NCBI GenBank assembly: GCA_046349435.1
Contig: JAXMCI010000059.1
Location: 1 to 24,893, forward strand
Direction of reading: 5' to 3'
DNA from: JAXMCI01 sp046349435
GTDB lineage: Bacteria; Pseudomonadota; Alphaproteobacteria; Dongiales; Dongiaceae
DNA length: 24,893 nucleotides
Below the pieces are notes generated by a model. That model made no database searches and had not been told where the DNA came from. It was given only the letters and a program-made list of their open reading frames with translations. Position 1 is the stretch's first letter, and each line of letters begins with the position of its first letter. The translations under genes and the position numbers were made by a program. Positions 1-7,551 of the stretch are shown here, in pieces.

Positions 1-156
1 ACACCTAAGGCAACGGCTATGATGTCAGTGCGTCTCATGTCTCAACGCGGCGGCAAGCCGCCGTCGGCCATCTTTGCGAGCCACACGACAGCTGCGTCTC
101 GTGCAATCGCGCAACACTGTACCACGTTGACGTTGAGGCGCAGGCGGCCCTCCGAA

Positions 157-537
157 TCAGGCCGCGGGCAGGCCCACTGCGAGGATGATTGCATCTTCCG
201 TGCTCGTGACCTTGGTCACATGTCCGGCGCCAGTGATGTCTTCAATCAGAAGCACGCGCCCCACCGGGAATTTCCGCATCGCGCCATCGCTGGCCTCGAT
301 CTGGTATTCACCCTGCACGGTTACGAAAATCATGCGGCGCGGGGCGGGGTGCGGCACGTCGCCCTTCCATGTTGCGGATCCCCCTATCCAAAACACCACC
401 TCCGCGGACGACAACCGCGCGGAATACAGGGGCTCCGCGGGTGGCACGGCGAAGCCGGCCTCAAGTCCGGCTTCTCGGTCCTCAAAACATGACGCGCCAT
501 CCGATCTTGTGAAGAGTCGTACGTAGCGCACCTGCAT
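157..537 (-). CDS. Small cupin-domain protein
   Basis: This 126-residue protein has a single small beta-barrel pattern. A hydrophobic strand (MIFVTVQGEYQIEASDG, about residues 68-84) is followed by a second cupin motif of the form FPVGRVLLIEDITGAGH (about 90-106), where the Glu-Asp and terminal His are typical of small cupins of unknown substrate. There is no signal peptide. The ATG at 537 is supported by a good ribosome-binding site, AGGGGAG, about seven bases upstream. The gene is read away from the enzyme cluster's own strand partners and sits about 290 bases downstream of the RraA-family gene on the same strand, with three phased TTGTC repeats between them. The family assignment rests on motif shape; no substrate can be given. 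It could be a regulatory or sugar-binding cupin. Confidence 0.75.
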   Translation of the reverse strand: MQVRYVRLFTRSDGASCFEDREAGLEAGFAVPPAEPLYSARLSSAEVVFWIGGSATWKGDVPHPAPRRMIFVTVQGEYQIEASDGAMRKFPVGRVLLIEDITGAGHVTKVTSTEDAIILAVGLPAA

Positions 538-558
538 TGATGTTCTCCCCTTGTCGAC

Positions 559-735
559 CTAGCGGCGAGACCGCTGTCCGCGCTTCGGCGCCATCCTCTG
601 GAGCCAGCGCGCGATCGCCGCGACACCGGCGGTGACCGCATCCGCCATTGCGAGCCATCGCTCCGGGTGATGAGACAATAGGACAAAGTGACAATGGGAA
701 GAAATCCCATGATCATCGCAATGAGCTTGCTCCAT
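559..735 (-). CDS. Possible 58-residue hypothetical protein
   Basis: An open frame of 59 codons runs from ATG at 735 to TAG at 559, ending 21 bases before the cupin start on the same strand. The product begins MEQAHCDDHGISSHCHF, is rich in His and Cys at the N-terminus, has a short amphipathic Ala-rich stretch (ADAVTAGVAAIARWLQRM), and ends in a basic tail (PKRGQRSRR). I recognise no family. No Shine-Dalgarno sequence precedes the ATG. The frame contains the phased TTGTC repeats and a perfect ATGGGA/TCCCAT inverted repeat at 694-710, so the region may instead be the control region of the cupin gene. Confidence 0.3.
   Translation of the reverse strand: MEQAHCDDHGISSHCHFVLLSHHPERWLAMADAVTAGVAAIARWLQRMAPKRGQRSRR
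674..694 (-). repeat. Three phased TTGTC repeats upstream of the cupin gene
   Basis: On the minus strand TTGTC occurs three times, each separated by three bases (plus-strand GACAA at 674-678, 682-686 and 690-694), giving an exact eight-base period. The pentamer equals one half of the palindrome TTGTCTGACAA found at 17677. A six-base inverted repeat, ATGGGA/TCCCAT with a five-base loop, follows at 694-710. Reading these as a regulator-binding array is inference. Confidence 0.4.
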
Positions 736-826
736 CCGAATGACCGGTAGCAGTGTCCGTCGGGACGGTGCTTGGGCGCGCCAGCCGGATGGGGGGAACA
801 GGCCTGGAGGCGGGGATGGCCGAAGG

Positions 827-1516
827 CTACTTCCGGCGCGCCTCGTACTCGGCCTTGGTTGCCGCGTCGGGCGGGTAGAGGCCGAAGATCGAGCGGCCCT
901 CGCGGACCTTCTCGGTGACGAACTCCTCGAAGCGCTCCTGCTGCCAGGAGGCCTCGGCGACCTCGTCGGCGAGGTGGGCGGGGATGATCACGACGCCGTC
1001 GCCGTCGCCGACAGCGATGTCGCCGGGATAGACCGCGACGCCGCCGCAGCCGATCGGCTCGTTGATGCCGACGGCGTGGTGGCGGATCAGGTTGGTCGGC
1101 GCCGAGGCCGCCCGGCAGAAGCTCGGGAAGTCGATGCGGGCGATCTCCGGCGTGTCGCGCAGCCCGCCGTCGGTGACGATGCCGGCGGCGCCGCGGACCA
1201 TCAGCCGGGTGATCAGGATGCCGCCGGCCGAGGCGGCCAGCGAGTCGCCGCGGCTGTCGATCATCAGCACGGCGCCGGCCGGGCATTGCTCGATCGCCAC
1301 GCGCTGCGGGTGGCTGCGGTCCTCGAACACGCCGATATGGTCGAGATCCTCGCGTGCCGGGATGTAGCGCAGCGTGAAGGCCGGGCCGCACAGCCGGTCG
1401 CGCGCCGGGTTGAGCGGCCTCAGGCCGTGGATGAAGACGTTGCGGAAGCCGCGCTTGAAGAGCTGGGTGGTGAGGGTGGCGGTGCTGACCGAGAGCAGCT
1501 TCTCGCGTGTGTCCAT
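827..1516 (-). CDS. RraA-family protein (HMG/CHA aldolase-like)
   Basis: This 229-residue protein belongs to the RraA/HMG-aldolase fold (PF03737 type). It carries the conserved stretch GIVTDGGLRDTPEI (about residues 112-125), in which Arg120 and Asp121 correspond to the pyruvyl-binding Arg and metal-binding Asp of class II 4-hydroxy-4-methyl-2-oxoglutarate aldolases. The late GDGDGVVIIP segment (170-179) is also typical. Family members cleave or decarboxylate 2-oxo acids; the 'ribonuclease regulator' name comes from E. coli RraA and probably does not apply here. The ATG at 1516 has GGAGG eight bases upstream, placed inside the end of the preceding gene, whose stop lies three bases away, so the two are very likely co-translated. 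Placement after a DxH-type acid-sugar dehydratase suits cleavage of a 2-keto-3-deoxy acid. The exact reaction is unknown. Confidence 0.88.
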   Translation of the reverse strand: MDTREKLLSVSTATLTTQLFKRGFRNVFIHGLRPLNPARDRLCGPAFTLRYIPAREDLDHIGVFEDRSHPQRVAIEQCPAGAVLMIDSRGDSLAASAGGILITRLMVRGAAGIVTDGGLRDTPEIARIDFPSFCRAASAPTNLIRHHAVGINEPIGCGGVAVYPGDIAVGDGDGVVIIPAHLADEVAEASWQQERFEEFVTEKVREGRSIFGLYPPDAATKAEYEARRK

Positions 1517-1519
1517 GGG

Positions 1520-2761
1520 CTAATCCTCCGTCTTGCTCCGCCGCGGCTGCGGGCTGAACCAGGCGCCGCGGCGGAAGCGGGTCTGGTAGTAGACATGCTC
1601 GCGGAAGGTGCCGGGCTCGTAGGCGCCCGAGGATTCCTCGATCGGCACGGCGACGTTGAAGTGGCTGGGGTGGGCGGCGACGACTGCCTCGTCGATGTCG
1701 ACGCCGAGCCCCGGCGTCTCTGGCACGGCGAGGTGGCCGTCGTGGCTGTGCAGCGCCGGGGTGATCACCGCGTGGCGCACCGGCCAGTCGTCCTCGATGC
1801 GCTCCAGCATCAGGCAGTTCGGAATCGAGGCGAGGAAATGCAGCGCCGCATACTCCGCCACCGGGCCGAGCGAGCCGGAGTGCGGCGCCACGGTGATCGA
1901 ATGCGCCTCGGCCATGGCGGCGATCTTGCGCATCTGCAGCAGCCCGCCGGCGCGGCCGGTGTCGGGCTGCACGACGTCGACCAGCTCCTCCTCGATCAGG
2001 TGCCGCAGGCCCCAGATCCCGGCCATGCGCTCGCCGGCCGCCAGCGGCAGCGCAAGCTGATCCCGCAACCGGCGATAGCCTTCGACGTTCTCCGGCGCGA
2101 TCGGATCCTCGAGGAACAGCAGGTCGTAGGGCTCGAGCGCCCGGCCCATGCGCACCGCGTCGGCCGGGGTCAGCCAGGGCGGCCCGTGCAGGTCGACCAT
2201 CAGGTCTACAGTCATGCCGAGCGCCTCACGGATCGCCGCTACCTTGGCGACGGGCTGCGATACGCCGCCGACCTTGACCGCGGTGATGCCGCGCTCGAGC
2301 AGGCTCCTGGCAACCTCCGGCGTGCCGGCATGGGAATAGATCCGGATGCGGTCGCGCACCCGGCCGCCGAGCAGGTTCCAGACCGGCGTTCCGAGCGCCT
2401 TGCCCTTGATGTCCCAGAGCGCCATCTCGATGCCGCTGACGGCGCCCCAGCCGACCACGCCGGAGAGGCCGTGGCCCATCATCGCGATGTGCATCTTCTG
2501 GCAGAGCCGCTCGATGTCGGCCGGATCCTCGCCGATCAGCAGCCCGGCGAGGTCGCGCACCGCCGTCTCGACCACCCGCGGCCAGCCGCTGCACTCGCCG
2601 ATGCCGGTGATGCCGGCGTCGGTCACCACCCGCACGAACAGCCAGTTGCGGCTCGACGCCCCGTCCGGCCGGTGCGACCCGAACGACCCGTCCGCCGCCC
2701 ACGCCTTGAGCGACGGCGCCCCGACCTGCATCAGGTAGGTGCGGATCTCGAGGATCTTCAT
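1520..2761 (-). CDS. Enolase-superfamily enzyme, DxH (galactonate-dehydratase-like) type
   Basis: This 413-residue member of the mandelate racemase/muconate lactonizing family has the N-terminal capping domain followed by the barrel. Visible barrel residues are K163-V-G165, the metal/acid motif VDLH (D190, H192), E218 in LEDP, E244 in AGERM, D267 in PDTGRAGG and H294 in APHS. A D-x-H at the third strand plus the later His is the arrangement of D-galactonate and D-mannonate dehydratases, so a sugar-acid dehydratase is likely; the substrate is not known. About 25 basic residues extend the C-terminus. I chose ATG 2761 because the next upstream ATG (2791) falls at the edge of a dispersed palindrome and adds only ten non-conserved residues. 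Neither start has a strong ribosome-binding site. It is followed three bases later by the RraA-family gene. Confidence 0.9.
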   Translation of the reverse strand: MKILEIRTYLMQVGAPSLKAWAADGSFGSHRPDGASSRNWLFVRVVTDAGITGIGECSGWPRVVETAVRDLAGLLIGEDPADIERLCQKMHIAMMGHGLSGVVGWGAVSGIEMALWDIKGKALGTPVWNLLGGRVRDRIRIYSHAGTPEVARSLLERGITAVKVGGVSQPVAKVAAIREALGMTVDLMVDLHGPPWLTPADAVRMGRALEPYDLLFLEDPIAPENVEGYRRLRDQLALPLAAGERMAGIWGLRHLIEEELVDVVQPDTGRAGGLLQMRKIAAMAEAHSITVAPHSGSLGPVAEYAALHFLASIPNCLMLERIEDDWPVRHAVITPALHSHDGHLAVPETPGLGVDIDEAVVAAHPSHFNVAVPIEESSGAYEPGTFREHVYYQTRFRRGAWFSPQPRRSKTED

Positions 2762-2790
2762 GGCCAGGGCCGACTGGGTCCGTGTCGACA

Positions 2791-2816
2791 TGGATCCCGG
2801 CTTTCGCCGGGATGAC
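2791..2816 (-). repeat. REP-like palindromic element, copy 1
   Basis: A 26-base element containing the internal palindrome CCCGGCTTTCGCCGGG. It is an exact inverted copy of the element at 2849-2874, with 32 bases between them. It lies between the flavoprotein gene and the following dehydratase gene. This kind of CCCGG-CTTTCG-CCGGGATGAC element is familiar as a dispersed intergenic repeat in GC-rich proteobacteria. Confidence 0.85.
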
Positions 2817-2848
2817 GGGAGTGGGGGCGCCGTTGCCGCCCTGAATGT

Positions 2849-2874
2849 GTCATCCCGGCGAAAGCCGGGATCCA
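2849..2874 (+). repeat. REP-like palindromic element, copy 2 (inverted)
   Basis: Exact reverse complement of the element at 2791-2816, so the two can pair into a long stem or act as a two-element BIME-like unit. It lies 26 bases beyond the stop of the flavoprotein gene (2901) and may protect that transcript's 3' end or reduce read-through into the dehydratase gene. Confidence 0.85.
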
Positions 2875-2900
2875 TCTCGCCACCTGCACGGCCTCGACAG

Positions 2901-5093
2901 TCACAGCACGCGGTCGCCGAGCTTGGGGAAGACCTCGTGGCCCCAGATCTGGCGTTCGCGGATGATGGCGCGCGGGCGCTCGGGGTTGGCGTCCTCGAAC
3001 TCGCGGGCGATGCGGTGGCCGTCGAAGATGGCGTCGGCGAGGTAGCGCGGCGCCAGGCAGTCGCCGGCCCGCACCACCGTGCGGATGCCGCGGTCGGCCC
3101 ATTCCGGCCGCCGCGCGGCGAGCCCGTCATAGAGCGCGGTGACCGACTCGCGCGCGGTGCAGAGGATCACCGTGTCGCACTGCAGCGGCTCGACCGCGGT
3201 GCCCTGGCGGCGCGGCAGCTCGCCGCGCTTCGGCGTCGTCGTCCGCTGCGAGCCGTCGCGCCAGACGTCGAACAGTGCGACCTCGACGCCGTTGCCCGAC
3301 GGCGTCACGCGCTCGACCCAGTGGCCGACCCGCTCGTGGATCGCCTTCTCGCGCATCATGCGCTTGAGGTTGAAGCCCTCGAGCGTCAGGTCGGTCATCG
3401 GCGAGGCCTTCTCGAGCTGGGTCACCAGGGTGACCTGCTTGCCGGCGTCGGCCAGCTGCTCGGCGATGCCGATCGCCATGAAGTAGCCGTCGGCGTCGAG
3501 CACGACGACGCGCTCGCCGACCGGCTTTCCGGCGAAGTACTGCTCGGGGGTGACGCAGAAGGGCAGGGCGGCATCGACGCCCGGCACGCCGTCCGGGCCG
3601 CCGGCGCCGAGCCCGTCGCCGACCCAGCGCGCCCCGGTCGCCAGCACGATCGCCGCCGCGCCGTAGTCGAGCGCGTCCCCGGCGGTGACCTCGCCGGTGC
3701 CGCGGAAGATGCGGACATTGGCCATGCGCTTCAGCTGCGCCTCGCGATAGGCCACGACGCGGCCCCACTCGGCCAGCCCCGGCAGCTTCACCACGTCGCG
3801 CAGATGGCCGCCCAGCGTCTCGCTCGCCTCGCAGAGATGCACGTCGTGGCCGCGCAGGCCGAGCACCCGCGCGCATTCCAGCCCGGCCGGGCCGCCGCCC
3901 ACCACCAGCACCGTCTCGGGCTTGGCCGTCGGCGCGAAGCGCTCGGGGTGCCAGCCGCGCCGGTACTCCTCCAGCGCGGTCGGGTTCTGCGTGCAGATGA
4001 TCGTGTTGTTGAGGTTGAAGCGCGAGATGCAGACGTTGCAGCCGATGCACTCGCAGATCTCGTCGGCGCGGCCCTCGTCGATCTTGCGCGGCAGCCAGGG
4101 GTCGGCGATCGAGGGCCGGGCGCAGCCGATCAGGTCGAGCTGCCCGGACTTCACCACCCGCACCATCTCGTCGGGATCGGTGAAGCGGCCGACGCCCACC
4201 ACCGGCACCTTGGCGATCTTCTTCACCTCGCCGTTCCACGGCGCCTGGTGGTTGGTCTTGTAGAAGCGCGACGGACCGGAATCCTCGCCCCAGGCATCCT
4301 CGCCGGAGCCGCCGAGGATGACGTCCCAGAGGTCGACCAGCCCGAGCTCCGTCACCAGCTCGACGAAGCGCAGCCCCTCATCCTCCATCTCGACGCCCCA
4401 GGGGCCGGCGAGGTCGTCGATGGCGAGCCGGGTCGCCACCGCGCACTGGCCGTCGGCGACGCGGCGCAGCGTCTCCAGCGCCTCGATCCAGAAGCGGGCG
4501 CGGTTCTCGAAGCTGCCGCCATAGCGGTCGGTGCGGCGGTTGAAGTGGCGCGACAGGGCGTGCGGCGGGAACACCCCGGCGGCGCCGTGGACGTAGAGGA
4601 TGTCGAAGCCGGCGTCGATCGCCCGCTTCGCCGCCTCGGCGTACATCTGCATGTACCGGGCGATGTCCTCCTCGGTGGCGTCGTAGGTATAGACCTTGGG
4701 AATGCCGGCCGAGGGGAAGCGGTCGAAGGCGGCGGCGACGTAGCGGGTCTGCAGGTTGTCCTTGACCCCGCCGGCGCCGAGCTCGACGCCGGCCAGCGCG
4801 CCCCAGCGATGCACCTCGTCGGTCATGTGCCGGTGGTTGAGCACGTCGCCCTCGTCCCACAGCGTCGTGCAGGTCGACAGCGTCTGGTTGACCTCTGGAT
4901 GGATCGAGCAGGACTCGGTGCAGAGCGCGCCCCAGCCGCCCTCCGCCTTGACCGCGCGGTGGGCGGCGTTGGTGCCGGGGCGGAGCACGCCGGCGCCGGT
5001 GCATTGCGGCACCTGGTAGAAGCGGTTCTTCAGGGTCTTCGGGCCGATGCGGACCGGCTCGAACAGGATGTCGTGGCGGGGATCCCTGGCCAT
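2901..5093 (-). CDS. Trimethylamine-dehydrogenase-like Fe-S flavoprotein
   Basis: This 730-residue protein is close to trimethylamine/dimethylamine dehydrogenase in length and order: an FMN barrel, a 4Fe-4S site, then an ADP/FAD-type Rossmann domain (VLVVGGGPAGLECA, about 395-408). From memory of the Methylophilus enzyme, the residue carrying covalent 6-S-cysteinyl FMN (Cys30) is present as C31 in NRFYQVPQC, and the iron-sulfur ligands appear as C349, C352, C355 and C367. The substrate site is not kept: Tyr60 aligns with S61, Trp355 with F359, Tyr169 with H169 and His172 with A172, while Trp264 and Asp267 are kept as W268 and D271. It should therefore oxidise another substrate, perhaps a secondary or tertiary N-methyl amine. 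No electron-transfer flavoprotein genes are in the window. It starts 12 bases after the D-threonine-aldolase-like gene and belongs to the same operon. Confidence 0.9.
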   Translation of the reverse strand: MARDPRHDILFEPVRIGPKTLKNRFYQVPQCTGAGVLRPGTNAAHRAVKAEGGWGALCTESCSIHPEVNQTLSTCTTLWDEGDVLNHRHMTDEVHRWGALAGVELGAGGVKDNLQTRYVAAAFDRFPSAGIPKVYTYDATEEDIARYMQMYAEAAKRAIDAGFDILYVHGAAGVFPPHALSRHFNRRTDRYGGSFENRARFWIEALETLRRVADGQCAVATRLAIDDLAGPWGVEMEDEGLRFVELVTELGLVDLWDVILGGSGEDAWGEDSGPSRFYKTNHQAPWNGEVKKIAKVPVVGVGRFTDPDEMVRVVKSGQLDLIGCARPSIADPWLPRKIDEGRADEICECIGCNVCISRFNLNNTIICTQNPTALEEYRRGWHPERFAPTAKPETVLVVGGGPAGLECARVLGLRGHDVHLCEASETLGGHLRDVVKLPGLAEWGRVVAYREAQLKRMANVRIFRGTGEVTAGDALDYGAAAIVLATGARWVGDGLGAGGPDGVPGVDAALPFCVTPEQYFAGKPVGERVVVLDADGYFMAIGIAEQLADAGKQVTLVTQLEKASPMTDLTLEGFNLKRMMREKAIHERVGHWVERVTPSGNGVEVALFDVWRDGSQRTTTPKRGELPRRQGTAVEPLQCDTVILCTARESVTALYDGLAARRPEWADRGIRTVVRAGDCLAPRYLADAIFDGHRIAREFEDANPERPRAIIRERQIWGHEVFPKLGDRVL

Positions 5094-5105
5094 GCGGCGG
5101 CGGCC

Positions 5106-6407
5106 TCAGAAGTAGGTGCGGACGGCGTCGACGACGTCGTAGCGGTCGTCGACGACGCAGAGCAGCTGCCATTTGTCGAAGGTGGTGCAGGGGTGCGAGA
5201 TGCCGAACGCCACCATGTCGCCATAGGCGAGCGGGCTGTCGGCCGGCACCGTGAGGTGGCAATGCTGGTCGTTGAGCTCGGTGACCACGTGGCCGGGCGC
5301 CACCGGCTGCGGCAGGGCGGCGTTGCCGCCGGGCCGGAACCAGGCGACCGGCTGCGGCAAATGCTGGTCGAAGGAGACGTCGCGCCGCCCCATGGTGAGC
5401 AGCGCCTTGGTCGGCTCCGGGCGCGACTGGACATAGGCCCAGACCTCGAGCGCCGGGCGCAGCCCGGGGCCGAGCGCGTCGATCGACGGGCTGCGCTCGC
5501 GGATCCGGTTGAAGCGCTTCACGAACTCGCCGGAGTCGTGGGTGAGGTAGCAGCCGCTGCGGATCAGCACCATCGGCTCGCGGTTGATGCCGGCGGCGGC
5601 GAAGCGCTGCACCACCATGTCGTAGAAGGTCGAGCCGCCGGCCGAGAGCAGGATCGGGCCGGGGGCGAACAGCTCCTCCGCCTCGCAGGCGAGCGCGATC
5701 TCGACCAGGAAGTCGAGGAACTTCGTCACCCGCGCCTCGGTGGCGGCGTCGTCGGCGTCCTTCAGCACGCCCTCGTAGCCGGCCGAGCCGCGCAGCGCGA
5801 GCTGCGGCGCCGCCGCCACGGCGCGGGCCACGGCGAGCGCGCCCTCGAGCGTGCGGCAGCCGGTGCGCGCCCCGGGAAAGCCGCCTTCGACCAGCAGCTG
5901 CAGCGGCCGCGGCAGCTTCGCCGCCGCGGCGGCCGCGGCCAGCCGCTCGACCGACTCGACCGAGTCGGCGAAGGCGTAGAAGTCGAAGGCGGCATCCCCA
6001 GCGATCTCTTCCAGGACGTAGCGGATGGCCCGCCCGCCGACCAGCTGGTTGGCCAGCACCACCCGGTCGCAGCCATAGTGGCGCGCCACCTGAAGCTGCT
6101 GCACCGAGCCGATGGTGATCGCCCAGGCGCCGTCGACGATCTGGCGCTGGAACAGGGCCGGGCTCATCGTCGTCTTGCCGTGCGGCGCGATGAAGGCGCC
6201 GGACGCGGCGAGGAAGCGGCGCATCCAGTCGCCATTGTGGGCCAGCGCCGACTGGCGCAGCACGGCGACCGGCAGCGGCAGGTCCTCGCGCAGCAGGTTC
6301 CAGCCCTGCCTGCCGATCGCGCCCAGCGGCAGCGGCGCGATGTTGCCTGGCATGCCCTTGGTGCGGCCGTCGACCGGCTCGGCCGCCAGCCGGGCGAGGT
6401 CGATCAT
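5106..6407 (-). CDS. D-threonine aldolase / D-serine dehydratase-like PLP enzyme
   Basis: This 433-residue protein has the alanine-racemase-type N-terminal barrel, with the PLP lysine K78 in FIAPHGKTTMSP, and a D-serine-dehydratase-like C-terminal domain. There the H405-x-C407 pair (ISHPCTTFDKW) matches the metal-binding His/Cys of eukaryotic-type D-serine dehydratases and D-threonine aldolases. Family members cleave or deaminate D-3-hydroxy amino acids. It overlaps the upstream enolase-superfamily gene by four bases (ATGA at 6404-6407), so translation is coupled, and it is followed after 12 bases by the TMADH-like gene. Length is normal for the bacterial 'amino acid deaminase' branch. Specificity is unknown; the partners suggest a hydroxylated amino acid or amino-sugar acid. 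Confidence 0.88.
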   Translation of the reverse strand: MIDLARLAAEPVDGRTKGMPGNIAPLPLGAIGRQGWNLLREDLPLPVAVLRQSALAHNGDWMRRFLAASGAFIAPHGKTTMSPALFQRQIVDGAWAITIGSVQQLQVARHYGCDRVVLANQLVGGRAIRYVLEEIAGDAAFDFYAFADSVESVERLAAAAAAAKLPRPLQLLVEGGFPGARTGCRTLEGALAVARAVAAAPQLALRGSAGYEGVLKDADDAATEARVTKFLDFLVEIALACEAEELFAPGPILLSAGGSTFYDMVVQRFAAAGINREPMVLIRSGCYLTHDSGEFVKRFNRIRERSPSIDALGPGLRPALEVWAYVQSRPEPTKALLTMGRRDVSFDQHLPQPVAWFRPGGNAALPQPVAPGHVVTELNDQHCHLTVPADSPLAYGDMVAFGISHPCTTFDKWQLLCVVDDRYDVVDAVRTYF

Positions 6408-7519
6408 GGCCGCACCCGGAAGCGCTCGATGGTGGCGGGGTCGAGCGTGACGCCGAGCCCCGGCCGGTCGCCGACCTCGACCTCGCCGTCGACCATCACC
6501 GGGATGCCGTGCACCAGATCGTTGCGCAGCGGCGAGGGGGTGACGGGATATTCCATGAACTGGGCCTCCTCGGCGCTGGCCATCCATTGCGCCGACGCGG
6601 TCAGGTTGACGCCGGTGCCGAAGCTGTGCGGCAGGCACCAGATGCCCTTGGCGGCGGCCATGGTCGAGAGCCGGCGGCAAACGGTCAGCCCGCCGGCCCG
6701 GCCGACATCGGGCTGGATCACCCGCACGCCGCGCTCGACGAGCGCCCGGAAGTCGGACTCGCGCTCCTCCGTCTCGCCGGTGGCGATGCGGCCGGTGACC
6801 GCGGCGGCGAGCCGGCCATAGCCCTCGAGGTCGTCCTCGTGCAGCGGCTCCTCGAGCCACAGCAGGTCGAAGCGCTCGAACAGCTCGGGCGCGCGGGCGA
6901 TCGCCGTCTCGGCGCTCCAGACCCGGCCGGCATCGACCGCCAGCCCGACCTTGTCGCCGATGGCGCGGCGGATCTCGGCGAGCACGGCGAGGTCCCAGTC
7001 GCGCTCGCGCCCGAAGCGGTTCCAGCCGAACTTGATGGCGCCGAAGCCGCGCCCGGCGAGCTCGGCAGCGAGCGCCGCCGCCGCCGCCGGCGTCTCCGGG
7101 AACAGCACGCTGGCATAGGCCGGGATGCGGCGGCGCCGGGTGCCCCAGACGGCGTGGCAGGGCAGGCCGCGATGCTGGCCGACGATGTCCCACAGCGCCG
7201 TGTCGATGCCGGCGATGGCGTGGATCGCCGCGCCGCGCCGGCCGTACCAGCGGCTGGCATGGTACATGTCGGCCCAGCGCGCCTCGGGCTCGAGCGGATC
7301 GAGCCCGGCCAGCGCCGCGCCGAGGCCGTGGCGGAACGGCGCCGACATCGGCGCCTCGACGATGGCGCGGGCGACCGTGGAGTTCGACACCACCTCGCCA
7401 TGGCCGACCAGGCCGGTGTCGGTCTCGACGCGGACCACCACCACCTCCTGGGTCCCGTCCGCCTTGCCCTCGATCCGGGGCAGGCGCAGATGCAGCGCTT
7501 CGATGCGGGAAATCTTCAT
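6404..7519 (-). CDS. Enolase-superfamily enzyme (mandelate racemase group, atypical KxG)
   Basis: This 371-residue protein is the first gene of the minus-strand operon. Metal ligands are visible as D196 (LAVDAG), E223 in LWLEEP and E249 in TGETE. The D271/H298 dyad (QPDVGRAGG and LPHSF) and E323 (FMEYP) match Asp270, His297 and Glu317 of mandelate racemase. The second-strand motif is IKFGWNRFG: K163 fits Lys164, but G165 replaces the base Lys166. The third strand lacks the DxH His of the other enolase-family protein at 1520-2761, so the two are not duplicates in function. With one general base left, dehydration of a hydroxy acid is more likely than racemization. ATG 7519 has only a weak ribosome-binding site. 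A candidate promoter and operator lie at 7552-7581. Confidence 0.9.
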   Translation of the reverse strand: MKISRIEALHLRLPRIEGKADGTQEVVVVRVETDTGLVGHGEVVSNSTVARAIVEAPMSAPFRHGLGAALAGLDPLEPEARWADMYHASRWYGRRGAAIHAIAGIDTALWDIVGQHRGLPCHAVWGTRRRRIPAYASVLFPETPAAAAALAAELAGRGFGAIKFGWNRFGRERDWDLAVLAEIRRAIGDKVGLAVDAGRVWSAETAIARAPELFERFDLLWLEEPLHEDDLEGYGRLAAAVTGRIATGETEERESDFRALVERGVRVIQPDVGRAGGLTVCRRLSTMAAAKGIWCLPHSFGTGVNLTASAQWMASAEEAQFMEYPVTPSPLRNDLVHGIPVMVDGEVEVGDRPGLGVTLDPATIERFRVRP

Positions 7520-7551
7520 GGCGGGGATCCCGAGGGGCGGGGCGCTCGACA

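Noticed and set aside
48..63. CGGCGG/CCGCCG inverted repeat after the cupin gene
   Set aside because: It is a six-pair stem about 95 bases beyond the cupin stop, without a T-run; such GC repeats are expected by chance in this DNA.
740..2815. A 691-codon plus-strand frame opposite the RraA and enolase-family genes
   Set aside because: Composition is shadow-like (repeated RR, VDDD, HAD runs), and both opposing genes have intact catalytic motifs.
2791..3130. An upstream extension of the enolase-family gene to 3130
   Set aside because: It would run through both repeat elements and into the end of the flavoprotein gene; the extension has no family similarity, and the conserved N-terminus begins at MKILEIRTY (2761).
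2739..6821. A 1,360-codon open frame on the plus strand, opposite the flavoprotein and PLP genes
   Set aside because: It is antisense to well-recognised genes, and its product is a low-complexity Arg/Ala/Gly/Asp-rich sequence typical of frames opened by very high GC content.
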